Below, in pieces: positions 1-10,787 of a stretch of DNA of 64,000 nt. Location: assembly GCA_016787565.1 (NCBI GenBank), contig JAEUUG010000012.1, positions 248,001-312,000 on the forward strand, written 5' to 3'. Within the stretch, counting starts at the first letter, position 1. Every line of letters begins with the position of its first letter. The notes beneath the pieces are model-generated. The model was not told the origin of the DNA. It saw only the letters and a list, made by a program, of their open reading frames with translations, and did no database searches. Both the position numbers and the translations under genes were made by a program. This DNA is from Cyclobacteriaceae bacterium (GTDB taxonomy: Bacteria; Bacteroidota; Bacteroidia; Cytophagales; Cyclobacteriaceae).

Positions 1-2091
1 TTCTCACAAAACACTCAAACAGCACAAAAACTTGATTCGTTGTCAACTTTTTTAATTCAGTATAGACCGAGCACCGATACCAGCTTTGTATCAACCTCCA
101 AAAAAATTACAACTACACGGCTCACCCCAGTTGAAAACAAAGAAAAAAATTTATGGGCTCGACTCTGGAATAAGAAGCGAAAGCAAGAAAAAGAAACGGA
201 CCAGATAGAGGAAGTCTATGAGGAGCTTACAACCACAACGGATACGGTTGCCATTTTAAAAGAAACGCAAGCTATTGAGCAGATTGGCTTCATTGTTCGT
301 GGACTGGAAACAGATAAGCGATTACAATCAGGATTAGCCCTTCAGCGCGAAATTGATTTTATCAATGAAAATGCAAAACTTCTCAACCAACTACTGAATA
401 TTCTACGTGATGTTGAACAGCAGGAACTCGTAGCCTTAAGCAACAGCTACTCCAATGCTTCAATCGTTGCTAGAAAAAACACGCGTTGGGTAGCTATAAT
501 CTTTGGAATTTTTATTCTCGCCTCAATCGTCTTGATTAGCCTTATTCTCCTGGATATTACCCGCACAAGATTTTATCGACAACAACTTCTTCAAGCGAAA
601 GAAAATGCTGAAAATCTTGGCGCATTGAAGCAAGAGTTCCTCGCTAATATGAGTCATGAGATCAGAACTCCTTTACAATCAATTGTAGGGTTTTCAGAAC
701 TCGCCCATAAAAAGTTTCCAGCCAGCGAGGAATTAGTGGCTATCCGAAAATCTTCTGAACATCTGTTACACATTGTAAATGAGGTATTGGATTTTTCACG
801 ACTAGAATCCGGGAAGGTAAAATTTGAAAGAGCTCCATTTCGCGTAAATGAGCTACTCTCGGAAACTGAGATGACATTTAGTCTTCAGGCGCAAGCTAAA
901 AACTTGAAATTTAAACTAGTGCAAGCGGACTTAAAAGATGTTGCCGTCTTGGGCGATGCATACCGGTTGCGCCAAATATTATTTAATCTTTTGAGTAATG
1001 CCATAAAATTTACAAACCAGGGTCATGTAATGTTACAGGCAGAAGTGAAAGACGAAGTATACCGCCTGACATACACGTTTATGGTAACCGATAGTGGCAT
1101 TGGTATGAGTGAAAATGAACAACAAAGAATATTTGAGCAATTTGAACAAGCCAATACAGGCATTCAGTATAAACATGGCGGATCCGGTATTGGCTTGTCC
1201 ATTGTAAAAACATTGGTAGAGGTACACGGAGGAAGAATATCCGTTTCAAGTCAGGAGGGAGTGGGCTCTACCTTTACGGTGGTCATGGGCTTTGACAAAG
1301 CCGAAGAATCTCAACAAATTCATAAACCCATTCCAGCAATTGAAACGGCAGGGCCATTCCAGGGAAAAGTTTTGTTTGTCGATGACGACCTCTTGATCCT
1401 ACGGGTGTGCGCGGCTTTTTTCCAGTCGGCAGGAATTACATACGAGACATGTCAGCAGCCTGAACTTTTTATTTCACAAATACCCGACCCAGCCATTACC
1501 CATGTATTCATGGACATTCGGATGCCCGGGATGAATGGTTTCGAACTTCTTCATCTCTTAAAAGCAAAAATGAAAAACACAACAACTTTTATTGCTGTGA
1601 CCGCCAATACTCTTCCGCATCAGCCAACTGAATTGTTGCTTGCCGGTTTCGATCATGTTCTTTTAAAACCCTTTACCGAAAATCAATTACTAGCTCTTTT
1701 AAAGAATAAGCCACAACCAACATCAGCAACTTCACAAACAGGCAGTCATGTTAATTTGAATGCCATTCATCGGATGACCCTGGGCGATGCGCATGCCACC
1801 CGTCTTGTTTTGAAAGATTTCTCCGAAGAGACTCAAAGAGAATTAACCCAATTTAACCAGCAGAATTTAGCAAAGAATGTAAACGCGCTTCGCGAGATCA
1901 TTCACCGGTGGGCTGGACGAACAGGACAAATTGGCGCCACCTCACTTAGTAAGTCCTTGCGGAATCTTGAACTTGCCTTGGAAAATGAAGCGCCCATACA
2001 AGCATTGGAAAAGGATTTGCAAAGTGTGAGGCATCAAGTAGAAGTCTTGGTAGAAGAAGCAAGGATACTATCGTCATCAGAGACATACTAA
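1..2091 (+). CDS. Hybrid sensor histidine kinase with receiver and HPt domains (5' end outside window)
   Basis: The frame is open from base 1 with no ATG; the first possible start inside the window is a TTG at 40, so the gene almost certainly begins upstream. Counting from that TTG: a charged, probably coiled-coil sensor stretch, one membrane span at about 151-171, the dimerisation H-box with His206 in MSHEIRTPLQ, an ATPase domain with N-box Asn321 and glycine boxes DSGIGM and GSGIGLS, a receiver domain with Asp492 (FMDIRMPG) and Lys543, and a C-terminal HPt domain with His622 in IHRWAGRTG. This is a complete His-Asp-His phosphorelay in one inner-membrane protein. The stimulus cannot be read from the sequence. 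It ends 3 bases from the end of the convergent NtrC-type regulator, which could be its phosphorelay output; that is inference. Confidence 0.93.
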   Translation, partial: FSQNTQTAQKLDSLSTFLIQYRPSTDTSFVSTSKKITTTRLTPVENKEKNLWARLWNKKRKQEKETDQIEEVYEELTTTTDTVAILKETQAIEQIGFIVRGLETDKRLQSGLALQREIDFINENAKLLNQLLNILRDVEQQELVALSNSYSNASIVARKNTRWVAIIFGIFILASIVLISLILLDITRTRFYRQQLLQAKENAENLGALKQEFLANMSHEIRTPLQSIVGFSELAHKKFPASEELVAIRKSSEHLLHIVNEVLDFSRLESGKVKFERAPFRVNELLSETEMTFSLQAQAKNLKFKLVQADLKDVAVLGDAYRLRQILFNLLSNAIKFTNQGHVMLQAEVKDEVYRLTYTFMVTDSGIGMSENEQQRIFEQFEQANTGIQYKHGGSGIGLSIVKTLVEVHGGRISVSSQEGVGSTFTVVMGFDKAEESQQIHKPIPAIETAGPFQGKVLFVDDDLLILRVCAAFFQSAGITYETCQQPELFISQIPDPAITHVFMDIRMPGMNGFELLHLLKAKMKNTTTFIAVTANTLPHQPTELLLAGFDHVLLKPFTENQLLALLKNKPQPTSATSQTGSHVNLNAIHRMTLGDAHATRLVLKDFSEETQRELTQFNQQNLAKNVNALREIIHRWAGRTGQIGATSLSKSLRNLELALENEAPIQALEKDLQSVRHQVEVLVEEARILSSSETY

Positions 2092-2094
2092 AAA

Positions 2095-3438
2095 TTAATG
2101 GATATTATATTTTTCCATTTTTTGATATAACGTCTTTCGGTCAATATTTAGAATTCGCGCTGCCTTCGATTTATTGTAACGAACCTCTTGCAAGACGCTG
2201 AGTATTTTTTCACGTTCATTTTTTTCCTGGATAGCTTTTAGATCGTAGGTATCGAAAGTAGTTTCGGATGAATGGGGTTCCTCCACAAACTCTTTTAACT
2301 CTACAGGCAAAGCATGCGCTTCAACGATTCCATTTCCTGTAAGCAGAACAGTCCTTCTGACAATATTCCGCAATTCCCGCAAATTGCCTGGCCATGGATA
2401 ATCCTTGAATATTACCCTAACCTCTTCCGAGAATCCACTCGCTGATTTACCTAACTCGCGATTGGCCTGTTCCCGGAAAAAATCAGCAAATCCTATAATA
2501 TCCTCTGCTCGCTGACGAAGGGAAGGAACTTCAATTTTAAATTCATTTAGGCGATGAAAAAGATCCTCTCGAAAATTACCTGTCCGACTATTAGATTTCA
2601 AGTTCTCATTTGTTGCAGCAATTATCCTGACATCAATTGAAACGTCCCGGCTGCTGCCGATTGGTTGTATTATTCTTTCCTGAATAGCCCTAAGTAATTT
2701 AACCTGAACTTCATAAGAGAGATTTCCAACCTCATCCAGAAAAATTGTTCCTCCATGAGCAAGTTCAAACTGACCGGTTTTATTGGCTAATGCCCCAGTA
2801 AATGCTCCTTTTACATGACCAAAAAGTTCACTTGAGGCCAATTCATAGGTTAGCGCTCCGCAGTCCAGCGCAATGAATGGACCCTTAGACCGGGTACTCA
2901 AAGCATGAATTGTCCTTGCAATATTTTCTTTTCCGGTTCCGCTCTCTCCCTCAATAAGCACGGTCATATTGGTCGGTGCAACTACCTGCACAAGTTCCGT
3001 CATTTGATTTGACGGTTTGCTTACACCCTTGAAAAAAGCTGTGTTATGAAAGGGTGTAGCCGCAACAGACGCGGAAGCTGAAGTGCTCAAAGATTGCTTA
3101 ATAAGCATCAGCAATTCATCGGGGTTAACCGGTTTAGTAATATATTCAACGGCTCCTGCTTTAATACAACGAATAGCGGTTCTGACATCTGAAAAACTGG
3201 TCATAATTATAACAGGCAACGCAGGCTCTAGTGATTTAATTCTTTTTAGCAGATCCATTCCGTTGGTATCGGGTAAACGGTAGTCGAGCAAAACCAGTTG
3301 AATGCCATGCTTTTGGAGAATGGAGAGAGATTCTGTTCCAGTATGAGCGGCCGACACCTGAAATCCTTGTTTCGTCAGGAATACGCTCGTTATTCGTGAG
3401 AATGTTCGATCATCTTCGATTAACAATATATGTTCCAT
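2095..3438 (-). CDS. NtrC-family sigma-54-dependent response regulator
   Basis: A 447-residue transcriptional activator. Residues 1-120 are a receiver domain (acidic pair Asp9/Asp10, phosphoacceptor Asp52 in LLDYRLPD, Lys102). Next is an AAA+ domain with Walker A GESGTGK (164-170), the sigma-54 contact loop GAFTGA (211-216) and Walker B TIFLDE. A Fis-type helix-turn-helix ends the protein (NKSAARILNIDRKTLYQ). All activation residues are present, so it should drive sigma-54 promoters when phosphorylated. The start at 3438 (MEHILLIEDD) was preferred because the 18 codons upstream run through the terminator hairpin of the preceding gene. Its targets are unknown. Confidence 0.96.
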   Translation of the reverse strand: MEHILLIEDDRTFSRITSVFLTKQGFQVSAAHTGTESLSILQKHGIQLVLLDYRLPDTNGMDLLKRIKSLEPALPVIIMTSFSDVRTAIRCIKAGAVEYITKPVNPDELLMLIKQSLSTSASASVAATPFHNTAFFKGVSKPSNQMTELVQVVAPTNMTVLIEGESGTGKENIARTIHALSTRSKGPFIALDCGALTYELASSELFGHVKGAFTGALANKTGQFELAHGGTIFLDEVGNLSYEVQVKLLRAIQERIIQPIGSSRDVSIDVRIIAATNENLKSNSRTGNFREDLFHRLNEFKIEVPSLRQRAEDIIGFADFFREQANRELGKSASGFSEEVRVIFKDYPWPGNLRELRNIVRRTVLLTGNGIVEAHALPVELKEFVEEPHSSETTFDTYDLKAIQEKNEREKILSVLQEVRYNKSKAARILNIDRKTLYQKMEKYNIH

Positions 3439-3458
3439 AACAAGCCTAAAAATAATAA

Positions 3459-3486
3459 AGAAAGCCGGACATTTGCCCGGCTTTCT
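3459..3486 (-). terminator. Rho-independent terminator of the PepSY-like gene
   Basis: A perfect 10-base-pair stem (AGAAAGCCGG with CCGGCTTTCT) and an 8-base loop lie 23 bases past the stop of the minus-strand gene at 3510-3830. A T-rich run follows on that strand. It separates that gene from the NtrC-type regulator. Confidence 0.8.
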
Positions 3487-3509
3487 GACCAACGGATAGA
3501 TCTGCCTTC

Positions 3510-3830
3510 CTACAGCGTAACCTCCTTACCATCCGCTGAGAACTTAAGCGTCTTTGTTTCAGCACCCTTTTTCACTTCCACTTCATACTGACTTTTGCTC
3601 TTTAATTCGTAAGCGGATACAACTTCCCAATCTTTATAATTATCTCCCGTCAACGTAGTCTTTATTGCATCAGGCAATTCATCTACATTAATTTTTACTT
3701 TCTCCTGAACAGCAGCAATTGCGGCACCGCTCTTTAGTGTTGTGTCATCATTACCCGGACCTTCCTGAGCATTGGTGTTAACAACTGTCAATAACATGAG
3801 TGAGGCGAAAATGAACAATAACTTTTTCAT
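3510..3830 (-). CDS. Small secreted PepSY-like protein
   Basis: A 106-residue protein with a clear signal peptide (MKKLLFIFASLMLLTVVNTNAQ). The mature part has the alpha-beta pattern of the PepSY-like family: an amphipathic helix with DELPDAIKTTLTGDNYKDW, then strands ending in TKTLKFSADGKEVTL. Members are usually periplasmic and may bind or inhibit partners, but no activity is established. The start at 3830 places the signal peptide at the N-terminus; a longer frame from 3875 would put 15 unrelated residues before it. It is a single-gene unit between the enolase terminator and its own terminator. Function unknown. Confidence 0.85.
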   Translation of the reverse strand: MKKLLFIFASLMLLTVVNTNAQEGPGNDDTTLKSGAAIAAVQEKVKINVDELPDAIKTTLTGDNYKDWEVVSAYELKSKSQYEVEVKKGAETKTLKFSADGKEVTL

Positions 3831-3986
3831 ACAGTATTTGGATTTAGTTAAACATATGCATGCATGATCACACAACGTGCCAGTACCACAACAGACAAAA
3901 AAGAAAGTAATTTCAGTGCTTTGCGCTTGGCATTAAAAAATACGTGTGGAAAAAAGATACACTGTGTTGAAATATTGAACATTAAA

Positions 3987-4008
3987 AAAGCCAGGCGAAC
4001 CTGGCTTT
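3987..4008 (-). terminator. Rho-independent terminator after eno
   Basis: A 9-base-pair stem (AAAGCCAGG with CCTGGCTTT) and a 4-base loop begin 21 bases past the eno stop. A run of Ts follows on the minus strand. Confidence 0.85.
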
Positions 4009-4029
4009 ACACTATAGTTTTTTTATTGC

Positions 4030-5343
<1,314 letters not shown>

Positions 5344-5347
5344 TTAT

Positions 5348-6463
5348 TTAGACTTTCACAGATGCCGTATCCTCTACATCAGACTTGATCATATCTATAA
5401 ACTGATCAAACAGATACCGCGAGTCATGTGGGCCAGGAGAAGCTTCCGGGTGGTATTGAACAGAGAATGCCTTCTTGCTTTTCAATCGGATACCCATAAT
5501 GGTATTGTCATTCAGATGGAGGTGTGTCACTTCTACATCCGGATTTTTTTCAATGTCCTTTTCGCTGACAGCAAACCCATGATTTTGAGAGGTCATTTCG
5601 CCTTTACCTGAGATGATATTTTTAACGGGATGGTTGAGACCACGGTGACCATGGTGCATTTTATAAGTTGAAATACCAGACGCAAGTGCCAGCAGTTGAT
5701 GACCCAGACAAATACCAAAAGTTGGTTTAGCGGAGGCCAGAATATCCTGAACGGTTTTGATAGCGTACTCCATCACTGAAGGATCGCCAGGGCCGTTAGA
5801 AATAAAGTACCCATCGGGCTGCCACACTTCCATTTCCTGAAAAGATGTTTTAGCTGGAAAAACCTGAACATAACAACCTCGTGCTGCGAGGTTACGCAGT
5901 ATACTTACTTTGATTCCCAAGTCTAGGGCTGCCACTTTAATTGGTGCGTTGGGCTCGCCAATAAAATAGGCACTTTTGGTACTCACAACGGAAGATAGCT
6001 CAAGACCGTCCATCGAAGGAACTTTCTTAATCTCCTGCTTCATTTGCTCAGGAGTGAGTTCAGAAGATATGAGCGCATTCATAGCACCTTTGCTTCTGAT
6101 GTAGCGAACCAGCATCCTTGTATCAAGATCTGCAATACCTACGATACCATGTTTTTCGAGGTACTGTTGTAAACTTTCAGTTGATGCCTTGCGACTATAT
6201 TCATACGCAAAATCATTCACAACCAATCCTGCAATTTTTGGCTTATCCGATTCCTGCTCCTCATCCACGGTGCCGTAATTGCCAATGTGAGCCGTAGTGT
6301 TGACTATAATCTGACCAAAATAGGAAGGATCAGTATATATCTCCTGGTAGCCTGTCATGCCGGTGTTAAAACAAATCTCCCCACCGGTTGTACCAATTTT
6401 TCCAATGGCTGTGCCCTCTACCAAAAGGCCGTCTTCAAGAAGTAGGTATGCTTTTTTGCTCAC
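5348..6463 (-). CDS. carA: Carbamoyl-phosphate synthase small (glutaminase) subunit
   Basis: A 371-residue subunit that hydrolyses glutamine and passes ammonia to CarB for carbamoyl phosphate, feeding pyrimidine and arginine synthesis. The N-terminal CPSase domain starts AYLLLEDGLLVEG. The C-terminal class I amidotransferase domain has the nucleophile Cys in FGICLGHQLLALA and the His/Glu pair in VQYHPEASPGPHD. The large subunit gene is not in this window. The gene lies between the ribosomal terminator and eno. A TAATTTTG box at 6490-6483 could be its promoter -7 element, but I see no matching -33 box. Confidence 0.98.
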   Translation of the reverse strand: MSKKAYLLLEDGLLVEGTAIGKIGTTGGEICFNTGMTGYQEIYTDPSYFGQIIVNTTAHIGNYGTVDEEQESDKPKIAGLVVNDFAYEYSRKASTESLQQYLEKHGIVGIADLDTRMLVRYIRSKGAMNALISSELTPEQMKQEIKKVPSMDGLELSSVVSTKSAYFIGEPNAPIKVAALDLGIKVSILRNLAARGCYVQVFPAKTSFQEMEVWQPDGYFISNGPGDPSVMEYAIKTVQDILASAKPTFGICLGHQLLALASGISTYKMHHGHRGLNHPVKNIISGKGEMTSQNHGFAVSEKDIEKNPDVEVTHLHLNDNTIMGIRLKSKKAFSVQYHPEASPGPHDSRYLFDQFIDMIKSDVEDTASVKV

Positions 6464-6482
6464 GATGATTTTTTTGGGTTAA

Positions 6483-6490
6483 CAAAATTA
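6483..6490 (-). promoter_or_regulatory. Possible Bacteroidota -7 box for carA-eno
   Basis: TAATTTTG matches TAnnTTTG 20 bases before the carA start, between it and the upstream rplQ terminator, where a new promoter is expected. No TTTG was found at the right distance, so this is weak. Confidence 0.3.
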
Positions 6491-6564
6491 ATTGCACTGA
6501 CTGATAAAGTGGTGTTGAAATCACTCTTTTTTAAAAAAGCCTCCCCAAACGATTTAAATCCAAC

Positions 6565-6600
6565 AAAAAAGGGATTGAACTTTCGTTCAATCCCTTTTTT
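6565..6600 (-). terminator. Terminator of the ribosomal protein block
   Basis: A 16-base-pair perfect stem (AAAAAAGGGATTGAAC with its complement) closed by a 4-base loop TTTC lies 21 bases past the rplQ stop. The flanking A and T runs give it a U-tract in either direction, so it may work bidirectionally. Confidence 0.9.
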
Positions 6601-6620
6601 ATATCTGATTGTTTCAAACA

Positions 6621-7154
6621 CTATTCTTTTTCTTTCTTAGTGGCTGTCTTTTTCGTCTTTTTTTCAGGCTTTGCTTCGGCTACAGGAGTTTCAATTGTTT
6701 CTGCTGCAGCTACTTCACTACCTTCTGCTTTCTTCGTTTTACGGCCTCTTCTTGTTTTGCCTTTGGCAGCAATCTCACCCGTTGAATATAGTGTATTGAA
6801 GTCTACCAACTCAATTAGACACATTTCAGCATTATCCCCGAGGCGGGTGTCAGCAAGCTTAATGATGCGGGTATATCCACCGGCACGCTCAGCAACTTTG
6901 GATGCCACCTCACCAAAAAGTGTAGTCACGGATTCCTTATCCTGCAGATAAGAAAACACCGTTCTTCTGGAATGCTGTGTGTCATTCTTTGCCTTTGTAA
7001 TCAAGGGCTCAACGTACTTGCGTAACGCCTTCGCTTTTGCTACCGTAGTAGTGATTCTTTTGTTGAGAATCAATGAGGTAGCCATGTTGGAAAGAAGCGC
7101 ATGCCTGTGAGCAGTTTTCCTTCCTAAGTGATTGACTTTATTACCGTGTCTCAT
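6621..7154 (-). CDS. rplQ: 50S ribosomal protein L17
   Basis: Large-subunit protein near the peptide exit tunnel. The first ~120 residues are canonical ([20 protein letters not shown]). A lysine/alanine/glutamate-rich tail of ~55 residues ([14 protein letters not shown] onward) extends it to 177 residues, longer than the ~127 of E. coli L17. Tails of this kind are common in Bacteroidota and are probably disordered. It is the last gene of the alpha segment, 6 bases after rpoA, and is followed by a strong terminator. Confidence 0.98.
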   Translation of the reverse strand: MRHGNKVNHLGRKTAHRHALLSNMATSLILNKRITTTVAKAKALRKYVEPLITKAKNDTQHSRRTVFSYLQDKESVTTLFGEVASKVAERAGGYTRIIKLADTRLGDNAEMCLIELVDFNTLYSTGEIAAKGKTRRGRKTKKAEGSEVAAAETIETPVAEAKPEKKTKKTATKKEKE

Positions 7155-7160
7155 GATTGC

Positions 7161-8150
7161 TTAATCTTCATCAAGTTTATACTTCACCAGATCCATACCA
7201 AAGGTAAGGTTCTTCTCTGCTACCAATTGCTCTAATTCAGCCAAAGACTTCTTTCCAAAGTTTCTGAACTTCATCATGTCAGAGATTTCGAGCTCTACGA
7301 GGTCACCAAGCGTTTTTACATCCGCAGCCTTCAAGCAATTATAGGCACGAACCGAGAGATCCAAGTCATGGAGCGGAGTCTTGAGCAACTTGCGCATGTG
7401 TAGCATCTCTTCGTCTACTTGTTCGATTTCGGCATCCTTGCCAGTTTCGAGCTCGATTGACTTATCGGAGAAAAGACGGAAATGCTGAATCAAAATGTGC
7501 GCTGCACCTTCCAGTGCTTTCTCAGGATGGATTGACCCGTCAGTCTCAATATCTATAACCAGCTTTTCGTAGTCAGTTTTTTGTTCAACGCGGGTGTTCT
7601 CCACACTGTACTTCACATTTTTTACGGGCGTGAAGATGGCATCAATTGGAATAAACCCAAATACCTGTTCTGCGGGTTTATTCTCTTCTGCCGGCAAATA
7701 TCCTCGGCCTTTTTCAATGCTCAATTCAATTTCAAAGTGAGCTGATTCATCCAAGTTGCAAATTACATGCTCCGGATTCAGGATTTCAAAAGCAGAAGTA
7801 AACTTGGCAATGTCGCCAGCCTTCAATTGCTTTTGTTTCTTAATATTAACCGTGATTTTATTATCAAAGTTATCACTCACCTTTTTAAATCGAACCATTT
7901 TCAGGTTCAGAATAATTTCAGCTACATCTTCTACTACACCCTCAATGGTTGAGAATTCATGAAGCACACCAGGAACTTTAATTCCGGTGATTGCATAACC
8001 CTCCAATGAAGAAAGGAGGATTCTTCTCAGTGCGTTGCCAATCGTAACGCCATATCCTTTTTCCAGAGGTTTGAATGTAAACAGGCCATGGAAATCATCA
8101 GCCTTCTCCATTACAACCTTCTCTGGCATTTGAAATGCTAATATTGACAT
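7161..8150 (-). CDS. rpoA: RNA polymerase alpha subunit
   Basis: A 329-residue subunit of normal length. The N-terminal dimerisation domain contains the assembly motif [20 protein letters not shown]. The C-terminal domain has the helix-hairpin-helix region around [18 protein letters not shown] and [12 protein letters not shown], which contacts activators and upstream DNA. It lies between rpsD and rplQ, the usual alpha-operon position, so polymerase supply is tied to ribosomal protein synthesis. Confidence 0.99.
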   Translation of the reverse strand: MSILAFQMPEKVVMEKADDFHGLFTFKPLEKGYGVTIGNALRRILLSSLEGYAITGIKVPGVLHEFSTIEGVVEDVAEIILNLKMVRFKKVSDNFDNKITVNIKKQKQLKAGDIAKFTSAFEILNPEHVICNLDESAHFEIELSIEKGRGYLPAEENKPAEQVFGFIPIDAIFTPVKNVKYSVENTRVEQKTDYEKLVIDIETDGSIHPEKALEGAAHILIQHFRLFSDKSIELETGKDAEIEQVDEEMLHMRKLLKTPLHDLDLSVRAYNCLKAADVKTLGDLVELEISDMMKFRNFGKKSLAELEQLVAEKNLTFGMDLVKYKLDED

Positions 8151-8175
8151 AGTAATAGTTGATTAACTGTTAAAA

Positions 8176-8781
8176 TTACTTCGAGTACAATTCAACGATA
8201 AGCTGCTCGTTGATATTCTCCGGAATATCCTGACGCGGTGGAACATTGATGAGCTTACCCATCATCTCACTGTTATCCCACTCCAACCAGTTGTACTTTT
8301 TTGCTCCCTGAATAGACAAACTATTCGTTACAACTTCCAATGATTTTGAACGCTCACGCACCCCAATTAAATCTCCCGGTTTCAATGTAAATGAAGGAAT
8401 ATTAACAATTTCGCCATTTACAGTAATGTGCTTATGCAACACTAGCTGGCGGGCGGCCCTGCGGGTAGGCGCAACACCTAAACGATAAACTGTATTGTCT
8501 AACCGGGACTCCAAAAGCTGGAGCAATAATTCACCGGTTACACCCTTCTTACGAGATGCAGTATCAAATAACTTTGCGAACTGACGCTCCAGCAAACCAT
8601 AAATGTATTTTGCCTTCTGCTTTTCAGCAAGCTGCGTTGCATATTCCGATTGCTTACGCTTCTTGCCTCTTCCGTGCATACCGGGAGCATAGCCTTTCTT
8701 CTGAAGGGCCTTATTCTCACCCATGATAGGCTCATTAAAGCGTCTTGAAATTCTAACTTTGGGGCCTGTATATCGTGCCAT
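8176..8781 (-). CDS. rpsD: 30S ribosomal protein S4
   Basis: A 201-residue primary 16S rRNA-binding protein that nucleates 30S assembly. The N-terminus [15 protein letters not shown] has no zinc cysteines, so this is the C-minus form. The S4 RNA-binding domain ([26 protein letters not shown]) is clear. It is separated from rpsK by 74 bases, one of the longer gaps in the block. In other bacteria S4 represses the alpha operon by binding its mRNA; whether this gap does that here cannot be told. Confidence 0.98.
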   Translation of the reverse strand: MARYTGPKVRISRRFNEPIMGENKALQKKGYAPGMHGRGKKRKQSEYATQLAEKQKAKYIYGLLERQFAKLFDTASRKKGVTGELLLQLLESRLDNTVYRLGVAPTRRAARQLVLHKHITVNGEIVNIPSFTLKPGDLIGVRERSKSLEVVTNSLSIQGAKKYNWLEWDNSEMMGKLINVPPRQDIPENINEQLIVELYSK

Positions 8782-8855
8782 CTTTCTATTGTAAAATTTT
8801 ACTCTCTAAACTTTCGATTTCAGATTGTTGACCTTCCATCGACAGTAGCCAATTA

Positions 8856-9254
8856 TTATACTCTTCTTTTCTTAGGAGGTCTGCAACCGTTGTGCGGTAG
8901 CGGAGTCATATCCTTAATGGTCGTAATCTCAATGCCTGCGGCCTGAATGGTCCGGATAGCAGATTCACGTCCTGCTCCTGGTCCTTTCACAAACACCTCA
9001 ACTTTTCTCAAGCCAAGTTCGAATGCTTTGCTAGCGCAATCTTGCGCTGCAGTTAACGCGGCATACGGTGTGTTCTTCTTCGAACCTTTGAAGCCCATCT
9101 TACCAGCAGATGCCCAGGAAATAACCTGCCCTGTGGTATTTGTCATTGAGATGATAATGTTGTTGAAGGTTGCTTTAATGTGAGCCTGTCCAACAGCCTC
9201 CACATTCACAACGCGCTTCTTCGCTTTATCTTTTCTCTTTTCAGCAGTTGCCAT
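8856..9254 (-). CDS. rpsK: 30S ribosomal protein S11
   Basis: A platform protein of 132 residues close to the mRNA exit. The core is typical ([21 protein letters not shown] and [18 protein letters not shown]), and the usual C-terminus is present ([15 protein letters not shown]). It lies 28 bases after rpsM and is cotranscribed with it. Confidence 0.99.
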   Translation of the reverse strand: MATAEKRKDKAKKRVVNVEAVGQAHIKATFNNIIISMTNTTGQVISWASAGKMGFKGSKKNTPYAALTAAQDCASKAFELGLRKVEVFVKGPGAGRESAIRTIQAAGIEITTIKDMTPLPHNGCRPPKKRRV

Positions 9255-9282
9255 TATTGAAAAGTGTTTATTTCTATACTAA

Positions 9283-9663
9283 TTAACCTTTCGTAGCCTT
9301 CTTCTTGTTTGCTACAGTCTTACGTTTACCTTTTCGGGTACGCGCGTTGTTCTTCGTGGTTTGTCCACGAACAGGAAGTCCCTTACGGTGACGAAGTCCA
9401 CGGTAGCAACCAATGTCCATCAGACGCTTGATGCTCAGTTGTATCTCCGACTTCAGCGCGCCCTCAATTCTGAATTTCTCAGCAATGATCGACCTGATGG
9501 CGTTTGACTCTTCGTCATTCCACTCCTTCACTTTCTTATCCTGGTTGACACCAGCTTTCGAAAGGATGAATTGGGCTGACCTGCGGCCAATACCAAAAAT
9601 GTAAGTTAGGCTGATCTCGCCTCGCTTATTGTCAGGAATATCTACACCAGCAATACGTGCCAT
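9283..9663 (-). CDS. rpsM: 30S ribosomal protein S13
   Basis: A 126-residue head protein that contacts the P-site tRNA and L5. The N-terminus [22 protein letters not shown], the [14 protein letters not shown] motif and the basic tail ([20 protein letters not shown]) are all standard. It begins 4 bases after rpmJ. Confidence 0.99.
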   Translation of the reverse strand: MARIAGVDIPDNKRGEISLTYIFGIGRRSAQFILSKAGVNQDKKVKEWNDEESNAIRSIIAEKFRIEGALKSEIQLSIKRLMDIGCYRGLRHRKGLPVRGQTTKNNARTRKGKRKTVANKKKATKG

Positions 9664-9667
9664 AGTC

Positions 9668-9784
9668 TTAACCTTGTCTTTGTTTATACCTCGGATTCTT
9701 CTTGTTAATCACATACAGTTTGCCCTTACGCCTAATGATCTTACACTCTGCGCTTCGCTTTTTGATGGATGCTTTAACTTTCAT
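9668..9784 (-). CDS. rpmJ: 50S ribosomal protein L36
   Basis: A 38-residue protein read directly from the sequence: [20 protein letters not shown], then [18 protein letters not shown] and a TAA stop. It has only one cysteine, so it is the zinc-free C-minus form. It lies between infA (4-base gap) and rpsM (4-base gap), the usual place for L36. Confidence 0.97.
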   Translation of the reverse strand: MKVKASIKKRSAECKIIRRKGKLYVINKKNPRYKQRQG

Positions 9785-9788
9785 CTTT

Positions 9789-10007
9789 TTACTTGTATCT
9801 AAATACAATTCTACCTTTTGTTAAGTCATAAGGGGACATTTCAATTCTTACTCTGTCGCCCGGCAATATGCGGATGTAATGCATCCTCATTTTACCTGAA
9901 ATATGGGCCAATACTTCGTGCCCATTTTCTAACTGTACCCGGAACATTGCATTTGACAATGCCTCCGTTATAGTTCCGTCTTGCTCAATTGACTTTTGCT
10001 TCGCCAC
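9789..10007 (-). CDS. infA: Translation initiation factor IF-1
   Basis: A 72-residue OB-fold protein that occupies the 30S A site during initiation. It begins [20 protein letters not shown] and ends [12 protein letters not shown], both diagnostic, at normal length. Its first 40 bases lie inside the 3' end of map in another frame, an unusually deep overlap that may couple their translation. Confidence 0.98.
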   Translation of the reverse strand: MAKQKSIEQDGTITEALSNAMFRVQLENGHEVLAHISGKMRMHYIRILPGDRVRIEMSPYDLTKGRIVFRYK

Positions 10008-10780
10008 TTATACGTATAATTTTCTTCTATGTATTTGTGCGTTGTCAATATCTCCGTTCTGTCTTCAAGCACCGCCACCGTATGCTCAAAATGAGCCGAT
10101 GGCTTTCTGTCTGCCGTCCGGATCGTCCAACCGTCACGTTCCTGCACCACACTTCTCGTTCCCCGGTTTATCATCGGCTCAATCGCAAACACCATCCCTG
10201 CAACTATCTTCACTCCCTTTCCCCGCTTTCCATAGTTTGGAACCTCCGGATCTTCATGAAGATTCTTTCCTACACCGTGACCCACCAACTCACGAACAAC
10301 ACCGTATCCAAAGCCTTCTACATAACTCTGAATAGCAAATGCTATATCCCCTATCCTATTGCCCGCCTTAGCCTGCTCAATACCCCGATATAATGATTCG
10401 TAGGTTCGTTCAAGCAAGGACAAGTTTTCAGCACTAGCTCCTTCTAACGGATAGGTGTATGCCGAATCGCTGTGAAATCCCTTAAAGTAAACTCCACAAT
10501 CAACAGCAATGATATCGGTTTCACGAAGCTCATAGTTTCCAGGGAAACCGTGAACAACAACCTCGTTTACAGAAATACACAAGGATGAAGGAAATCCATT
10601 GTAATTCTTAAACGATGGTGATCCTCCATGATCGCGGATAAACTCTTCCGCTACCCTATCCAACTCTTTTGTTTTGATACCTGGTTTTATCAACCGGGCA
10701 ACCTCACCGTGAGCTTTTCCCAAAATCTGGGAACTTTCACGTATTAGTTGGAGATCCTCTTCCGTTTTTAAGTGGATCAT
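9968..10780 (-). CDS. map: Methionine aminopeptidase type I
   Basis: Removes the initiator methionine from nascent proteins. The 270-residue protein carries the metal ligands expected for the family: Asp in [17 protein letters not shown], His in [12 protein letters not shown], Glu in [10 protein letters not shown] and the final Glu in AHFEHTVAV. The last ~13 residues ([13 protein letters not shown]) extend past the usual family end and are encoded within infA. It sits 7 bases after secY. Confidence 0.98.
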   Translation of the reverse strand: MIHLKTEEDLQLIRESSQILGKAHGEVARLIKPGIKTKELDRVAEEFIRDHGGSPSFKNYNGFPSSLCISVNEVVVHGFPGNYELRETDIIAVDCGVYFKGFHSDSAYTYPLEGASAENLSLLERTYESLYRGIEQAKAGNRIGDIAFAIQSYVEGFGYGVVRELVGHGVGKNLHEDPEVPNYGKRGKGVKIVAGMVFAIEPMINRGTRSVVQERDGWTIRTADRKPSAHFEHTVAVLEDRTEILTTHKYIEENYTYKWRSKSQLSKTEL

Positions 10781-10787
10781 TCAGCTT

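Noticed and set aside
9989..10393. Plus-strand frame of 134 codons opposite map
   Set aside because: Antisense shadow of a gene with all catalytic residues; no promoter or conserved motif.
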